Source: Blastochloris tepida
GTDB lineage: Bacteria > Pseudomonadota > Alphaproteobacteria > Rhizobiales > Xanthobacteraceae
Direction: 5' to 3'
Assembly: GCF_003966715.1 (NCBI RefSeq)
Contig: NZ_AP018907.1
Span: 1,352,001 to 1,416,000 of the forward strand
Length of the DNA stretch: 64,000 bases
Below are positions 44,237-53,158 of this stretch, in pieces. Position 1 is the first letter of the stretch; every line of letters begins with the position of its first letter. Under the pieces are notes generated by a model that saw only the letters and a program-made list of their open reading frames with translations, was not told where the DNA came from and did not search any database. The position numbers were made by a program, and so were the translations under genes.

Positions 44237-44432
44237 ACGGGGGCCTGTCGTCGTCCCCGGCGAACGAAGTGAGACCCGGGACCGTTTTCCGGAAGGGGCC
44301 TTCTTCCGGATGACGATCCCGGCTCGCGCAGCTTCGCTGCTTGGCCGGGATGACAAGGCCCAGCCGTCGTCCCGGGCGAGGCAAAGCCGAGACCCGGGAC
44401 CGTGTTCAAGATGAGGTGGCCCTTCCGACGCC
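44237..44432. repeat. GTCCCCGG-type mini-repeats between metY and the cytochrome gene
   Basis: GTCGTCCCCGGCGAACGAAG, GAGACCCGGGACC, and GGCCGGGATGACAAGG recur twice with variation in this convergent gap. They match the family at 25897-26070. Confidence 0.65.
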
Positions 44433-45290
44433 TCACTGCCCGGGCATCTTGCCGGGCGCGGTGTGGCACAGCATGCAGTTCACGCCCTCGCGGATGGCGA
44501 TGGGGTGCTTCTTGGTCGGGTCCGGCGACTGGCCGGGCCGCACCGGCTGGTCGGTGACGCCCTTGTGGCAGGCGATGCACGAGGCCGGATCGGTCACCGG
44601 CGGGTGGGTGGCCTTCATCGGCGCCTGGGTGGTCCCGGGCGTCGGCGCCGGCAACTGGGCCTGAGCCTGCATCTGGGCGGGTGCCGCCGTACCCGGCGCG
44701 GTCGCCACCGGCGCCGTGCTCACCGCTAAGGGCTTGGGCGCCTCGGGCAGCTTGTGGGCGATACCCTTGTGGCAGTCGATGCAGGTCATGCCTGCCGCCA
44801 GCGCCGCCGGGTGGACGTCGCGCGCCGCGGTGTGCTGGCGCGCGCGGTCCATCGCCGCCACATTGTGGCAGTGCCGGCACTCGGCGGAATCATTGGCCTT
44901 CATCTCCGCCCACACCTTGGCGGCCAGCGCCGCGCGGTGAGTCTCGAACTTCTCCGGCGTGTCGATGGTGCCGAGCGCCCAGTGATAGATCTCGTTGATC
45001 GAGCCGATCTTGTGCACGAACTTGGCCGGCCAGGCGCGCGGCACGTGGCAGTCGGCGCAGGTTGCCTGCACGCCGGAGGCGTTGGCGAAGTGCACGGTGG
45101 TCTGATACTCGGGCCAGACCGCCTGCTTCATCTCGTGACAGGAGACGCAGAATTCCTGCCGGTTCGAGGCCTCCACCACCGCGTCGAAGCCGATCAGCAG
45201 CGTCGCGCCCAGCACCGCGCCGCCGACCACCAGCCCGGCACCGCCGAGAAAGCGCGGGTCGCGAAGTTTCGTCCGAATACCATCCAACAT
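44433..45290 (-). CDS. NapC/NirT-family membrane-anchored cytochrome c with six haem sites
   Basis: The 285-aa protein has one N-terminal membrane anchor (about 14-38) and a periplasmic part with six CXXCH motifs at residues 48, 78, 138, 170, 238 and 272. The first four match the NapC/NirT tetrahaem domain, which takes electrons from quinol; the last two lie in a 110-residue extension after a Pro/Ala/Gln linker (about 183-230). TorC-type proteins have one added haem domain, so two is unusual. No reductase gene (napA, nrfA, torA) adjoins it. GGAGG stands 6 bases before the ATG at 45290. Confidence 0.88.
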   Translation of the reverse strand: MLDGIRTKLRDPRFLGGAGLVVGGAVLGATLLIGFDAVVEASNRQEFCVSCHEMKQAVWPEYQTTVHFANASGVQATCADCHVPRAWPAKFVHKIGSINEIYHWALGTIDTPEKFETHRAALAAKVWAEMKANDSAECRHCHNVAAMDRARQHTAARDVHPAALAAGMTCIDCHKGIAHKLPEAPKPLAVSTAPVATAPGTAAPAQMQAQAQLPAPTPGTTQAPMKATHPPVTDPASCIACHKGVTDQPVRPGQSPDPTKKHPIAIREGVNCMLCHTAPGKMPGQ

Positions 45291-45595
45291 CGCTTGCCTC
45301 CGTTGAAGGCTGGCAGTTTTCGACTGCGGGCAGATTTCCGGTGGGGGAGCCACTGCCACCCCTGAGATGGGCCTGCCGGCCCTGTGGGGAAATCCGTAAA
45401 GCTGCGCTTGACGCTCCCGTGCCGCAGCCGCCCCGCGCCTTGATGCTTCTGCAACATTTGGCGCATTCGCCGGCCCATGCCGGGAGACATCCGTTGCGGG
45501 GGGCGGCGTGCCGTTGCTACAGTACCCGCGAAATGGATGGATCGGCCGTCCCGTCGAGCGCCCCCGTGGCGATCCGGGCACCGGAAAGGGTCGGC

Positions 45596-46741
45596 ATGTC
45601 GGAGGAGATGGCCCCGGCGATACACGCGCCAGGGGGACGCGGTGGCGAGTGTCCCGAGGGGCGGCCGGAGGGACGACACTGGTTCCGCCGGCCGGGCGGC
45701 ATCGCCCAGGTGCGGCCGGCCTATGCCGCGCTCGATCTCGGCACCAACAACTGCCGGCTGCTGATCGCCCGGCCGACCCATGACGGATTCCGCGTGGTCG
45801 GCGCGTTCTCGCGCATCGTCCGGCTCGGCGAGGGGCTGTCGGCCTCGGGCCGGCTCAGCGAGGCGGCGATGGTGCGGGCCATCGACGCGCTGGCGGTGTG
45901 CCGCGACCGGCTGAAGGCCTATGGCGTCCACCGCATGCGGCTGATCGCCACCGAGGCCTGCCGCGCCGCCGGCAATGCCGGCGACTTCATCGACCGCGTT
46001 CGCGACAAGACCGGCCTGGCGCTGGAGATCATCAACCGCGAGACCGAGGCGCGGCTCGCCGCCGGCGGCTGTACCACGCTGGTCGACACGCGGGTGGACG
46101 GGGCGCTGCTGTTCGACATCGGCGGCGGCTCGTCGGAGATCGTCTGGCTCGGGCCGCCGACCAGCGCCGAGGCCGGGCCGCCGCGCGCCGACATCCGCGC
46201 CTGGGCGTCGCTGCCGGTGGGGGTGGTGACGCTGGCCGAGCGCCATGGCGGCCATCAGGTCGACCGCGCGGTGTTCGAGGCGATGGTGGCCGAGGTCGCC
46301 GACCTGCTGCGCACCTTCCCCGGCGCCGAGGAGGTGCGGCGCACCCCGGCCCGCCATCTGCTCGGCACCTCCGGCACGGTGACCACCATTGCCGGCGTGC
46401 ATCTCGGCCTGCCGCGCTACGACCGCCGCATGGTCGATGGCGTGTGGCTCGCCGAATCCGACATCGCCCGCGTCACCGAGATGCTGCTGACGATGAGCTG
46501 GTCCGAGCGCGCCGCCAATGCCTGCATCGGCACCGACCGCGCCGATCTGGTGCTGGCCGGCTGCGCCATTCTCGAAGCCATCCGCCGCGCCTTCCCGGCC
46601 GAGCGGCTGCGGGTGGCCGATCGCGGCTTGCGCGAGGGCATTCTGGTGGAATTGATGCGCGCCGATGCGGTGTGGCGCCGACGCCGGCCGCACGAGCGGC
46701 AAGGACACGAGGGCGGCATGAGCGGGACGGGCGCGGCATGA
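45596..46741 (+). CDS. Ppx/GppA-family phosphatase
   Basis: The 381-aa protein belongs to the exopolyphosphatase / guanosine pentaphosphate phosphohydrolase family (actin-like fold). Motifs: [18 protein letters not shown] (phosphate 1), [33 protein letters not shown] and [14 protein letters not shown]. It could act on polyphosphate or pppGpp. The ATG at 45596 has GGAAAGGG upstream; an ATG at 45533 is also in frame but the extra part has no family match. Its TGA overlaps rlmE by 4 bp. Confidence 0.88.
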   Translation: MSEEMAPAIHAPGGRGGECPEGRPEGRHWFRRPGGIAQVRPAYAALDLGTNNCRLLIARPTHDGFRVVGAFSRIVRLGEGLSASGRLSEAAMVRAIDALAVCRDRLKAYGVHRMRLIATEACRAAGNAGDFIDRVRDKTGLALEIINRETEARLAAGGCTTLVDTRVDGALLFDIGGGSSEIVWLGPPTSAEAGPPRADIRAWASLPVGVVTLAERHGGHQVDRAVFEAMVAEVADLLRTFPGAEEVRRTPARHLLGTSGTVTTIAGVHLGLPRYDRRMVDGVWLAESDIARVTEMLLTMSWSERAANACIGTDRADLVLAGCAILEAIRRAFPAERLRVADRGLREGILVELMRADAVWRRRRPHERQGHEGGMSGTGAA

Positions 46742-47433
46742 GCGGCAAACGCAGCGATGGCGACCGCCCGCTCGCGGTGCGGCTGAAGACGGCGCGCGGC
46801 CGCACCACCTCGCAGCAGCAGTGGCTGAACCGCCAGCTCAACGACCCCTATGTCGCCCGCGCCAAGCGCGAGGGCTACCGCTCGCGCGCCGCCTTCAAGC
46901 TGGTCGAGATCGACGACAAGTACCGGTTTCTCAAGCGCGGCCAGCGGGTGGTCGATCTCGGCGCCGCACCCGGCGGCTGGAGCCAGGTGGCGGCGCAGCG
47001 CGTCGGGGCGGCCTCCGGGCAGGGCCGGGTGGTGGCGATCGACCTGCTGGACATGGCGCCGGTGGCCGGCGTCGATTTCGAGATGATGGACTTTCTCGAT
47101 CCCACCGCGCCCGAGCGGCTGAAGGCCACGCTCGGCGGGCCGGCCGACATCGTGCTGTCGGACATGGCGGCCAACGCCACCGGCCACAAGGCCACCGACC
47201 ATCTGCGCATCGTCGCGCTGGTGGAACTGGCCGCCGAGTTCGCCCGCGAGGTGCTGGCGCCGGGCGGGGCGTTCCTCGCCAAGGTGCTGCAGGGCGGCAC
47301 CGAGAAGACGCTGCTGGCCAACCTCAAGCGCGACTTCGCCAAGGTGGTCCACGTCAAGCCGCCGGCAAGCCGCGCCGATTCGGCCGAACTCTACGTGCTG
47401 GCCACCGGTTTCCGCCGGCCGGCCGAGGGGTGA
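46738..47433 (+). CDS. rlmE: 23S rRNA (uridine 2'-O) methyltransferase RlmE
   Basis: The 231-aa FtsJ/RrmJ-type enzyme methylates 23S rRNA U2552. The SAM-binding [17 protein letters not shown], the VAIDLLDM acidic residue, [16 protein letters not shown] and the K of [10 protein letters not shown] form the K-D-K-E set. A basic N-terminus ([25 protein letters not shown]) suits RNA binding. It is translationally coupled to the ppx-type gene. Confidence 0.94.
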   Translation: MSGKRSDGDRPLAVRLKTARGRTTSQQQWLNRQLNDPYVARAKREGYRSRAAFKLVEIDDKYRFLKRGQRVVDLGAAPGGWSQVAAQRVGAASGQGRVVAIDLLDMAPVAGVDFEMMDFLDPTAPERLKATLGGPADIVLSDMAANATGHKATDHLRIVALVELAAEFAREVLAPGGAFLAKVLQGGTEKTLLANLKRDFAKVVHVKPPASRADSAELYVLATGFRRPAEG

Positions 47434-47477
47434 GGCGGTTTCCGGTTGAGACGGGCTCCATGCGGAGGGAAACGGCA

Positions 47478-47753
47478 ATGAGCGGGAAGGTGCGAACCGG
47501 CAGGGCGGCTTCGGTGCTGCTCCTGTCGTTGGTTCTGACGCTGCCGGCGTCGGCGCAGGTCACGCAGCGGACCAATAATGGCGGGGTGCCGCAGCGGCCG
47601 TCCGACTCGCAGCTCTACGGCAATCAATGGTCCAAGCCGCAGTCGTGGCAGCAGGCGCCGACGCACAATCGCGACCCGTTGGACCGGCGGCCGGACCGGC
47701 CGTGCCGGTTCGGCGAAAAGCCCGACGCGATCAGCCTGTCGAACTGCCGCTGA
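47478..47753 (+). CDS. Small exported protein, unknown
   Basis: This 91-aa protein has an N-terminal signal (SVLLLSLVLTLPASAQ, cleavage after ASA near residue 32) followed by a polar, Asn/Pro/Gln-rich sequence with two Cys (RPCRFG and SNC). The ribosome site GGAGGGA lies 7 bases upstream. It follows rlmE by 44 bp. No family recognised. Confidence 0.65.
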   Translation: MSGKVRTGRAASVLLLSLVLTLPASAQVTQRTNNGGVPQRPSDSQLYGNQWSKPQSWQQAPTHNRDPLDRRPDRPCRFGEKPDAISLSNCR

Positions 47754-47759
47754 GGACGA

Positions 47760-47795
47760 GTTCCTGCGGTTTCCGGATCGGCCGGAAACCGGATC
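47760..47795 (+). repeat. Fragment of three-hairpin intergenic repeat
   Basis: CGGTTTCCGGATCGGCCGG, then AAACCGGATCAC, resembles a fused first and third hairpin of the family. Confidence 0.5.
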
Positions 47796-48144
47796 ACGCG
47801 CCGCCGCGGGCGGGGCCGTCCGGGTGCAGGCGCTCGACCTCCGCCAGCACGTCGGCGATCCGGCCTGAACGCATCAGGTCGATGGCGGTGGCGCCGGTGA
47901 GGCCGGACAGGGCGGCGTGAAGCCACGCGGAAACCTCATCGGCCGAGCGGGTGGTGGCCAGCCGCTCGACGATGTAATGCAATTGGCCGATCGAGGTACG
48001 GGTGCCGAGATCGGGGGCGGCCTCGCCGCGCATCCAGCGGGCGACCGTCGCCGGGGCGACCGACAGGATTTCGGCGATGTCGTCGCTGTGCAGCCCGCCG
48101 CGGTCGCGCAGATCGGCAAGGGTCTTCTGAACCACCGGCGACAT
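47794..48144 (-). CDS. Xre/MbcA/ParS-family antitoxin-like regulator
   Basis: The 116-aa protein joins an N-terminal helix-turn-helix (DDIAEILSVAPATVARWMRGE, about 22-42) with a C-terminal toxin-binding-like domain (LHAALSGLTGATAIDLMRSGRIADVLAEVERL, about 78-110), as in MbcA/Xre antitoxins of RES toxins. No RES-domain gene adjoins it. Two palindromic operator-like boxes lie 40-75 bp upstream, consistent with autoregulation. AGGAGG precedes the ATG at 48144. Confidence 0.75.
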   Translation of the reverse strand: MSPVVQKTLADLRDRGGLHSDDIAEILSVAPATVARWMRGEAAPDLGTRTSIGQLHYIVERLATTRSADEVSAWLHAALSGLTGATAIDLMRSGRIADVLAEVERLHPDGPARGGA

Positions 48145-48183
48145 CGGCGCCTCCTGCCATCCTGGCTTGTGCGAATGGCTTGC

Positions 48184-48219
48184 ACACTTGTGTGTCGCTA
48201 CGGCGACACTTGCGTGTCG
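48184..48219 (-). promoter_or_regulatory. Paired palindromic operator-like boxes
   Basis: ACACTTGTGTGTCG (48184-48197) and ACACTTGCGTGTCG (48206-48219) are repeated 22 bp apart, two helical turns, and each is itself near-palindromic. Between them GTGTCGC-TACG-GCGACAC forms a further inverted repeat. The site lies between the antitoxin-like gene and the methyltransferase gene on the same strand, and likely binds the antitoxin dimer. Confidence 0.65.
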
Positions 48220-48261
48220 GCCGGCACAATTGGCGTTGCGGAAGGTCGCCTGGCGATGCCC

Positions 48262-48924
48262 TTAGCGGAGGGCGGTATCCCGGTCGGTTGCCGAGTTGTG
48301 GCGGTAGGTCGTCCAGCTCGGCGCGTAGGAGGCGTCGGCCTCGTTGCCCCAGGTCGCCCAGGCCGCCCGCGTGCCGCGGCCGAACAGTTCGAGATGCGGC
48401 CCCGGCGAGCAGGATTCGATCAGCTCGTACTGCTCGTCGGGCTTGCGGGAATGCTCGCGCTTGCGGGTGCCGATATAGTTGACCTGGGTGCGGCCGGGGT
48501 CGAGCGTGCGGGCATGGCGGCCGCGGACGCCGAACAGCAGCAACTCGGTGACGTTTCGGAAATAGAAGCCGACGCCGCGGCCGTCGCTGCCGCCGTCCCG
48601 GCGCAGCTTGTGCCAGACGATGTTGGACTTGTAGGCGAAGCCCCAGGCGGACATCACCGCCAGCCCCTCCGGCAAGAGCGCGTTGGGCACCCACAGATAG
48701 AGGTGGGCGGTGGGCCGGACGATCGGCGCCACCGGCAGCGCCATGATCTCGGCCAGCGACAGCGTGCCGTAGCGCGACAGCCGGCGGTGCTCGGGCGCGA
48801 CCTTGCCGGTGCGGTTGACGAACTGCCAGGGCGGATCGGCCAGCACGGTGGCGAAGGTCCTGCCCGCTGCGAAGCGCAGCAGGTCCGCCGCAGGCGAGGG
48901 CAGGGTGTCGCTGGATTCCGGCAT
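48262..48924 (-). CDS. MT-A70 family DNA adenine methyltransferase
   Basis: The 220-aa protein is an MT-A70-type N6-adenine methyltransferase. It has the catalytic DPPW (about 30, VLADPPWQFVN), LYLWVPNALLPEGLAVMSAWGF (SAM pocket), IVWHKLRRD, and the family's conserved REHSRKPDEQYELIESCSPGPHLELFGRG. No restriction enzyme adjoins it, so it is an orphan enzyme of regulatory or phage-derived type; its target is unknown. Confidence 0.85.
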   Translation of the reverse strand: MPESSDTLPSPAADLLRFAAGRTFATVLADPPWQFVNRTGKVAPEHRRLSRYGTLSLAEIMALPVAPIVRPTAHLYLWVPNALLPEGLAVMSAWGFAYKSNIVWHKLRRDGGSDGRGVGFYFRNVTELLLFGVRGRHARTLDPGRTQVNYIGTRKREHSRKPDEQYELIESCSPGPHLELFGRGTRAAWATWGNEADASYAPSWTTYRHNSATDRDTALR

Positions 48925-49041
48925 TCGCTGGACTCCGCCGCCGTGGTTCGGGCCGGACCATCGCGAATGGTGGCCCGCGCACCTATTTCATGAGCGCACG
49001 GGCGGTTGTGCAAGTCCAGTCGCGCAAATGCGTCCGCCGCC

Positions 49042-49160
49042 GCGGTTTCCGGGTCACCGGAATGATACAGGTGTTCACTAAGACCGGATTGCGGATGATC
49101 CCTGCGGGATTTTCGGCGATCGGAACACGGCTCGAAGGCCTGACCGGCCGGAAGCCGCAT
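49042..49160 (+). repeat. Three-hairpin intergenic repeat, full but diverged copy
   Basis: It begins CGGTTTCCGGGTCACCGG, continues GATCCCTGCGGGATTTTCGGCGATCGG, and ends GACCGGCCGGAAGCCGCAT, following the same order as the copies at 3127 and 57049. Confidence 0.65.
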
Positions 49161-49206
49161 CGGATGCCGCCGCACGCCAGGATGCGACTGCGCCCCGGGA
49201 CGAAGC

Positions 49207-51057
49207 ATGTATCAGGTCGATTGGTCCCAGCACGCGCGCTGGCGGCATGATGAGGCGCCGGCAACCCTGCCGGCGACGCGGCTCGACCCCGCCGATGTGG
49301 CGGGCGTGATGCTGCTCCATTGGCAGGAGCACTGCGTCGAATGCGCGGTGCCGCTGTGCTATTCGAGTTGCCGGCTCTATGTCGCGCGGGCCGACAACCG
49401 GTGTGCGCGCTTCGCCCATGGCATCGTCCGCGTTCCGGCGGCGGGCGGCCCGCTCGGGTTCGGCGCTGATATCCGCTTCCGCCGCTGGGGCAAGCTGGAG
49501 GCCGAGATCACCGGCCGCCGCGTTTCGCTGCCCGCCCAGGCCGGTCTCGACCGCATCGATGGCGCGGCGGCGCGGCTCGCCGCGGCCGCGCGTCCGCTCG
49601 GCCGGCTGGTCGATCCCTCGCGCAGCATCGCCAACGACGTTCTCGACAGGCTGCGGGCACAGGCGTTCCGCCGGTTGGGCCAGCCGTGCCGCGACTACGA
49701 TGCCTTCGTGATCGAGTGCTTCAATCCCGGCGAGACGGTGGTGCGGCTCAGCGTGACGATGTTCGCGGGCGCCGCCGCGGTGATGCGCCACGGCATCGAT
49801 CTTTCTCCCGGCGCCAACTTCGCCGCCATACCGATCACGCTGCCGGCCGATCCCGGCGGCGACGGGCCCTATCGGCTGACGGTTCATCCGGATGGCGACG
49901 CCGAGGCCCGGCTGATCTTCACCTGGCTCGATTTCGTCGCGCTGCGCGCGGGCGCACGCCTGCCCGAGGCCGCGCCCTCGAAGAGCGTTCCCGCCGCCAA
50001 GGTGAAATGCGTCGCCTGGGATCTCGACAACACAGTGTGGCGCGGCGTGCTGGTCGAGGACGGCGCGGCGGGCCTGACCATCCGGCCCGAGGCGGTGGCG
50101 CTGGTGCACCGGCTCGATGAGCGCGGCATCATCCAGACCATCGTCAGCAAGAACAATCACGACGAGGCGATGGCGGTTCTGCGCGATGCCGGGCTCGCGG
50201 ACCACTTCCTCCATCCCGCCATCAATTGGGGACAGAAGAGCGCCAATCTCCGCCAGATCGCGACGCGCCTCAATATCGGCCTCGACACCTTCGCGCTGAT
50301 CGACGACCAGCCGTTCGAGCGCCAGGAGGTGGCCAGCGCCCTGCCGATGGTGCGCACCTATCCGGAAGTGCCGCTCGACGCCCTGCTGGAGCGGCCGGAA
50401 TTCGACGTGCCGGTGACGTCGGCCAGCCGGCAGCGGCGGCTGTCCTATCTCACCGAGGTCGAGCGCGAGCGCGCGCTCGAAGTGTTCTCCGGCGATTATG
50501 CCGGGTTCCTGCGCTCGTGCGGGATCACGGTGCGCATCTTCACGCCATCCACCCCGCAGGAGATCGCCCGTTGCCTGGAGCTGATCGACCGCACCAACCA
50601 GCTCAATCTCTCCGGCCGGCGCTATGAGCCGCAGGCCTTCGCCGAGCTGTTGGCCGATCCGGCCGTGCTGTGCTTCGCCATCGACTGTGCGGACCGCTTC
50701 GGCAGCTACGGCCTCGTCGGCTTCGCCAGCATCGCCGGCTGGGACGGCACGCCGACGCTGCGCGATTTTGTGATGTCCTGCCGGGTCGCTCAGAAGCGGG
50801 TGGAGCACTGCGTGCTCGGCTGGGCCGCCCGCCGCGCCAGGGCGCGCGGCCATGCGAAGCTGAATGCCGACCTGCGCGTCACCGCCCGCAACACGCCGCT
50901 GACCAAGGTGTTCGAGGACATGCGGTTCGCCACCGAAACAGCGGAGGCCGACCGGCGCCTGCTGTCGCTCGATCTCGCCCAGGCCGACCTCGACGATGAC
51001 GGCATCATCGGGCTGGACAGCCGCGCGCTGGACGAGGTCGCAGCATGCGGCGCCTGA
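49207..51057 (+). CDS. FkbH-domain HAD protein with PilZ-like/glycan N-terminal region
   Basis: The 616-aa protein has a HAD-IIIC (FkbH) domain from about 265 (KVKCVAWDLDNTVWRGVLVEDG, then IVSKNNHDEAMAVL and FALIDDQPFERQEVASALP). After it comes a GNAT-like C-terminal half (LEVFSGDYAGFLRSCGITVRIF, TNQLNLSGRRY, VEHCVLGWAARRARARG) typical of FkbH proteins. The first 260 residues have no family I recognise. FkbH proteins load or modify glyceryl/acyl groups in polyketide or glycan synthesis. It overlaps the deacetylase gene by 13 bp, so they likely act together. The start is ATG at 49207. Confidence 0.8.
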   Translation: MYQVDWSQHARWRHDEAPATLPATRLDPADVAGVMLLHWQEHCVECAVPLCYSSCRLYVARADNRCARFAHGIVRVPAAGGPLGFGADIRFRRWGKLEAEITGRRVSLPAQAGLDRIDGAAARLAAAARPLGRLVDPSRSIANDVLDRLRAQAFRRLGQPCRDYDAFVIECFNPGETVVRLSVTMFAGAAAVMRHGIDLSPGANFAAIPITLPADPGGDGPYRLTVHPDGDAEARLIFTWLDFVALRAGARLPEAAPSKSVPAAKVKCVAWDLDNTVWRGVLVEDGAAGLTIRPEAVALVHRLDERGIIQTIVSKNNHDEAMAVLRDAGLADHFLHPAINWGQKSANLRQIATRLNIGLDTFALIDDQPFERQEVASALPMVRTYPEVPLDALLERPEFDVPVTSASRQRRLSYLTEVERERALEVFSGDYAGFLRSCGITVRIFTPSTPQEIARCLELIDRTNQLNLSGRRYEPQAFAELLADPAVLCFAIDCADRFGSYGLVGFASIAGWDGTPTLRDFVMSCRVAQKRVEHCVLGWAARRARARGHAKLNADLRVTARNTPLTKVFEDMRFATETAEADRRLLSLDLAQADLDDDGIIGLDSRALDEVAACGA

Positions 51058-51815
51058 TCGTCAATGCCGATGATCTCGGCCATTCGGATGCGGTCAATGC
51101 CGCCATCTTCGCGCTGATGGCGAGCGGCCACGTCACCTCGGCCAGCCTGATGATGAACGCGCCGGCGGTGGAGGCGGCGGTCCGCGAGATCGCGCGCTTC
51201 CCCGGCCGGTCGTTCGGCGTCCATCTCAACGCCACCGACTTTCCGCCGCTCTGCCGCGACGCCGGCCTCGCCGTGCTGTGCGACGGCACCGGCAGCCTGC
51301 ATACGGAATGGGCGCGGGGCCGGCGGCATCTTCCCCGCCGCGCCCGGCAGGCGGTGTTCGCGGAATGGTGCGCGCAGGTCGAGCGCGCGCTCGCGCTCGG
51401 CGTGCCGGTGTCGCACCTCGACTCGCACCATCATCTGCACACCCATCCCAGCCTGTTCCTGGTGCTCAAGCGGGTGCAGCGGCGCTTCGGCATCCGCAGG
51501 GTGCGGCTGGCGCGAAACCTGTTCGCGGCGGGCGAGCATGTCCGGCCGGGGTTCGCCGCCGGCACCGCCGCCTGGAACCTGGCGCTGCGGACGATCTACC
51601 GCACCCGCACCGCCGATGCCTTCACCGCCTTCCGGACGTTTCACGAGCGCGCGCAGAATGAACGGACCCGGGCCGGCCTGTCCTGGCAGGGCACGCTCGA
51701 ACTGATGTGCCATCCCGGCGGCGAGATGTTCGCGGCGGAGACGCGCCTTCTCGCCTCCGACTGGCGCGAAACGCTGGCCGGCGGCGCCGAGCTCATCAGC
51801 TATCACGAGGTGTGA
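51045..51815 (+). CDS. ChbG/YdjC (HpnK-like) carbohydrate deacetylase
   Basis: The 256-aa protein belongs to the ChbG/HpnK/YdjC family of metal-dependent deacetylases. Motifs: LIVNADDLGHSDAVNAAI (metal Asp), FGVHLNATDFPPL (His), SHLDSHHHLHTHPSLF (metal His cluster) and MCHPGG. The family acts on N-acetylated sugars, including hopanoid or glycan substrates. No hopanoid genes are near, so a glycan role fits the neighbours. It overlaps the FkbH-type gene. Confidence 0.87.
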   Translation: MRRLIVNADDLGHSDAVNAAIFALMASGHVTSASLMMNAPAVEAAVREIARFPGRSFGVHLNATDFPPLCRDAGLAVLCDGTGSLHTEWARGRRHLPRRARQAVFAEWCAQVERALALGVPVSHLDSHHHLHTHPSLFLVLKRVQRRFGIRRVRLARNLFAAGEHVRPGFAAGTAAWNLALRTIYRTRTADAFTAFRTFHERAQNERTRAGLSWQGTLELMCHPGGEMFAAETRLLASDWRETLAGGAELISYHEV

Positions 51816-53158
51816 GACAGCCTCTCGGCCACCGCGCCGGCCGCCGGCTGCGTCGCCCGCAGCAGGGCGACGCTCGACAGCGCCGCCACCGTGGCGATGG
51901 AGGCGACGATCGCCCACAGCACGCCGGCGGTGCCGAACAGCGGCGCCAGGACGAGGCCGGACGCCACGAAGACGGCGAGGCTCACCAGCCGGATGGTGAA
52001 GATCGTCCGCGTCCGCCCCAGCGCGAGCAGGCCGACGCCGGTTCCCTGGCTCGCCGCATCGATCAGCACGCCGATGGCCAGCGGCCAGACCAGCGGCGCG
52101 GCCGCGACGATCTCCGGCTTGCCGTAGATCAGGCCGAGCACCTCGGCCGGCCACGTGAGCAGGACGGCGCAGTAGCCGGCCGCCAAGATGACGAGGGGAG
52201 TGACGCTGAGGAATCCGAGACGGCGCAACTGGGCGAGGTCGGACCGGGCGACCGCCTGCAGGAACTTGTGCGAGAACGCCACGATGATGGCGCCGTTGGC
52301 CTGATAGACCGGCGAATAGATGTTGATGAGGGCGCGAACCACGCCGCCGGCCGCCGGCCCGGCAACGGCCGCCACCATCGGGATGACGCCCTGGCCGGAA
52401 AACCAGTGCACGATGTTGGCGGGCAGCATCCAGCGGCCGCTGCGCAGCATGGCCTGCGCATCGGCGATGAGATCGGCGCGCGAGACCCGGCGTGCGGGAA
52501 TGATCCCGTGGGCGATGCCGATGCCCACCACCACCATGCTGGCCGCGGCCAGCGCCAGCAGGGCGGTGAGCGATGTGAGCAGGTGCGTCAGGGCGAGCAC
52601 CGCCGAAAGCACGAACAGCGTGGCGGCGAAAGAGCCGCCCGCGAGGGCGGCAACCGCCTGCCGGTCCGCCAGGTAGCAGAGCCGGCGGATCAGCGCGTGC
52701 ACCCGCTGGATCGGCGAGACGATGGCCAGACACAGAAGCAGGCTGCCGAATTCCGCCGACCAGGTGAGCGCCACCAGACCGAAGGCGGCGATCGCCACGC
52801 TGACGGCGCCGGCAAGCGCCAGATAGACCCAGAGCGCCGAGGCCCGCAGCGATTCGGTGGCCGCGGCCGCCGCCTGCGGCGAGGCTCCCTGCCGCCGGCC
52901 CAGAAGCTCGACCAGCGGATCGGCGACCAGCGAGGTGGTGACGACCTCGGCCAGAAGCGAGATCGTCCACACCACGCTGAAGAAGCCGAAGCTCTCGATG
53001 GGCAGGATGTTGGCGAGCAGGACCACGAACAGGAAGTTCGCCGTGCTCGAAAATCCCTGGTCCAGGATGGCGAAGCTGATCCGCCCGCGCCAATGGGCGA
53101 CGAAGTCGCGGATGGCGGCGAGCCGGCTCGACGGGTGCAGCGGGGCCTCTTGCGTCAC
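51803..53158 (-). CDS. Polysaccharide flippase (Wzx-like)
   Basis: The 451-aa protein has about 12 membrane segments and the MOP-family start ISFAILDQGFSSTANFLFVVLLANILPIESFGFFSVVWTI. It probably flips lipid-linked glycan units. It starts with GTG at 53158 and overlaps the upstream GT2 gene's stop by 4 bp; its 3' end overlaps the convergent deacetylase gene by 13 bp. Confidence 0.83.
   Translation of the reverse strand: MTQEAPLHPSSRLAAIRDFVAHWRGRISFAILDQGFSSTANFLFVVLLANILPIESFGFFSVVWTISLLAEVVTTSLVADPLVELLGRRQGASPQAAAAATESLRASALWVYLALAGAVSVAIAAFGLVALTWSAEFGSLLLCLAIVSPIQRVHALIRRLCYLADRQAVAALAGGSFAATLFVLSAVLALTHLLTSLTALLALAAASMVVVGIGIAHGIIPARRVSRADLIADAQAMLRSGRWMLPANIVHWFSGQGVIPMVAAVAGPAAGGVVRALINIYSPVYQANGAIIVAFSHKFLQAVARSDLAQLRRLGFLSVTPLVILAAGYCAVLLTWPAEVLGLIYGKPEIVAAAPLVWPLAIGVLIDAASQGTGVGLLALGRTRTIFTIRLVSLAVFVASGLVLAPLFGTAGVLWAIVASIATVAALSSVALLRATQPAAGAVAERLSHTS

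Noticed and set aside
47434..47793. A RES toxin gene paired with the antitoxin-like regulator
   Set aside because: The downstream frame encodes a small exported protein, and no RES-type motif appears on either strand near it.
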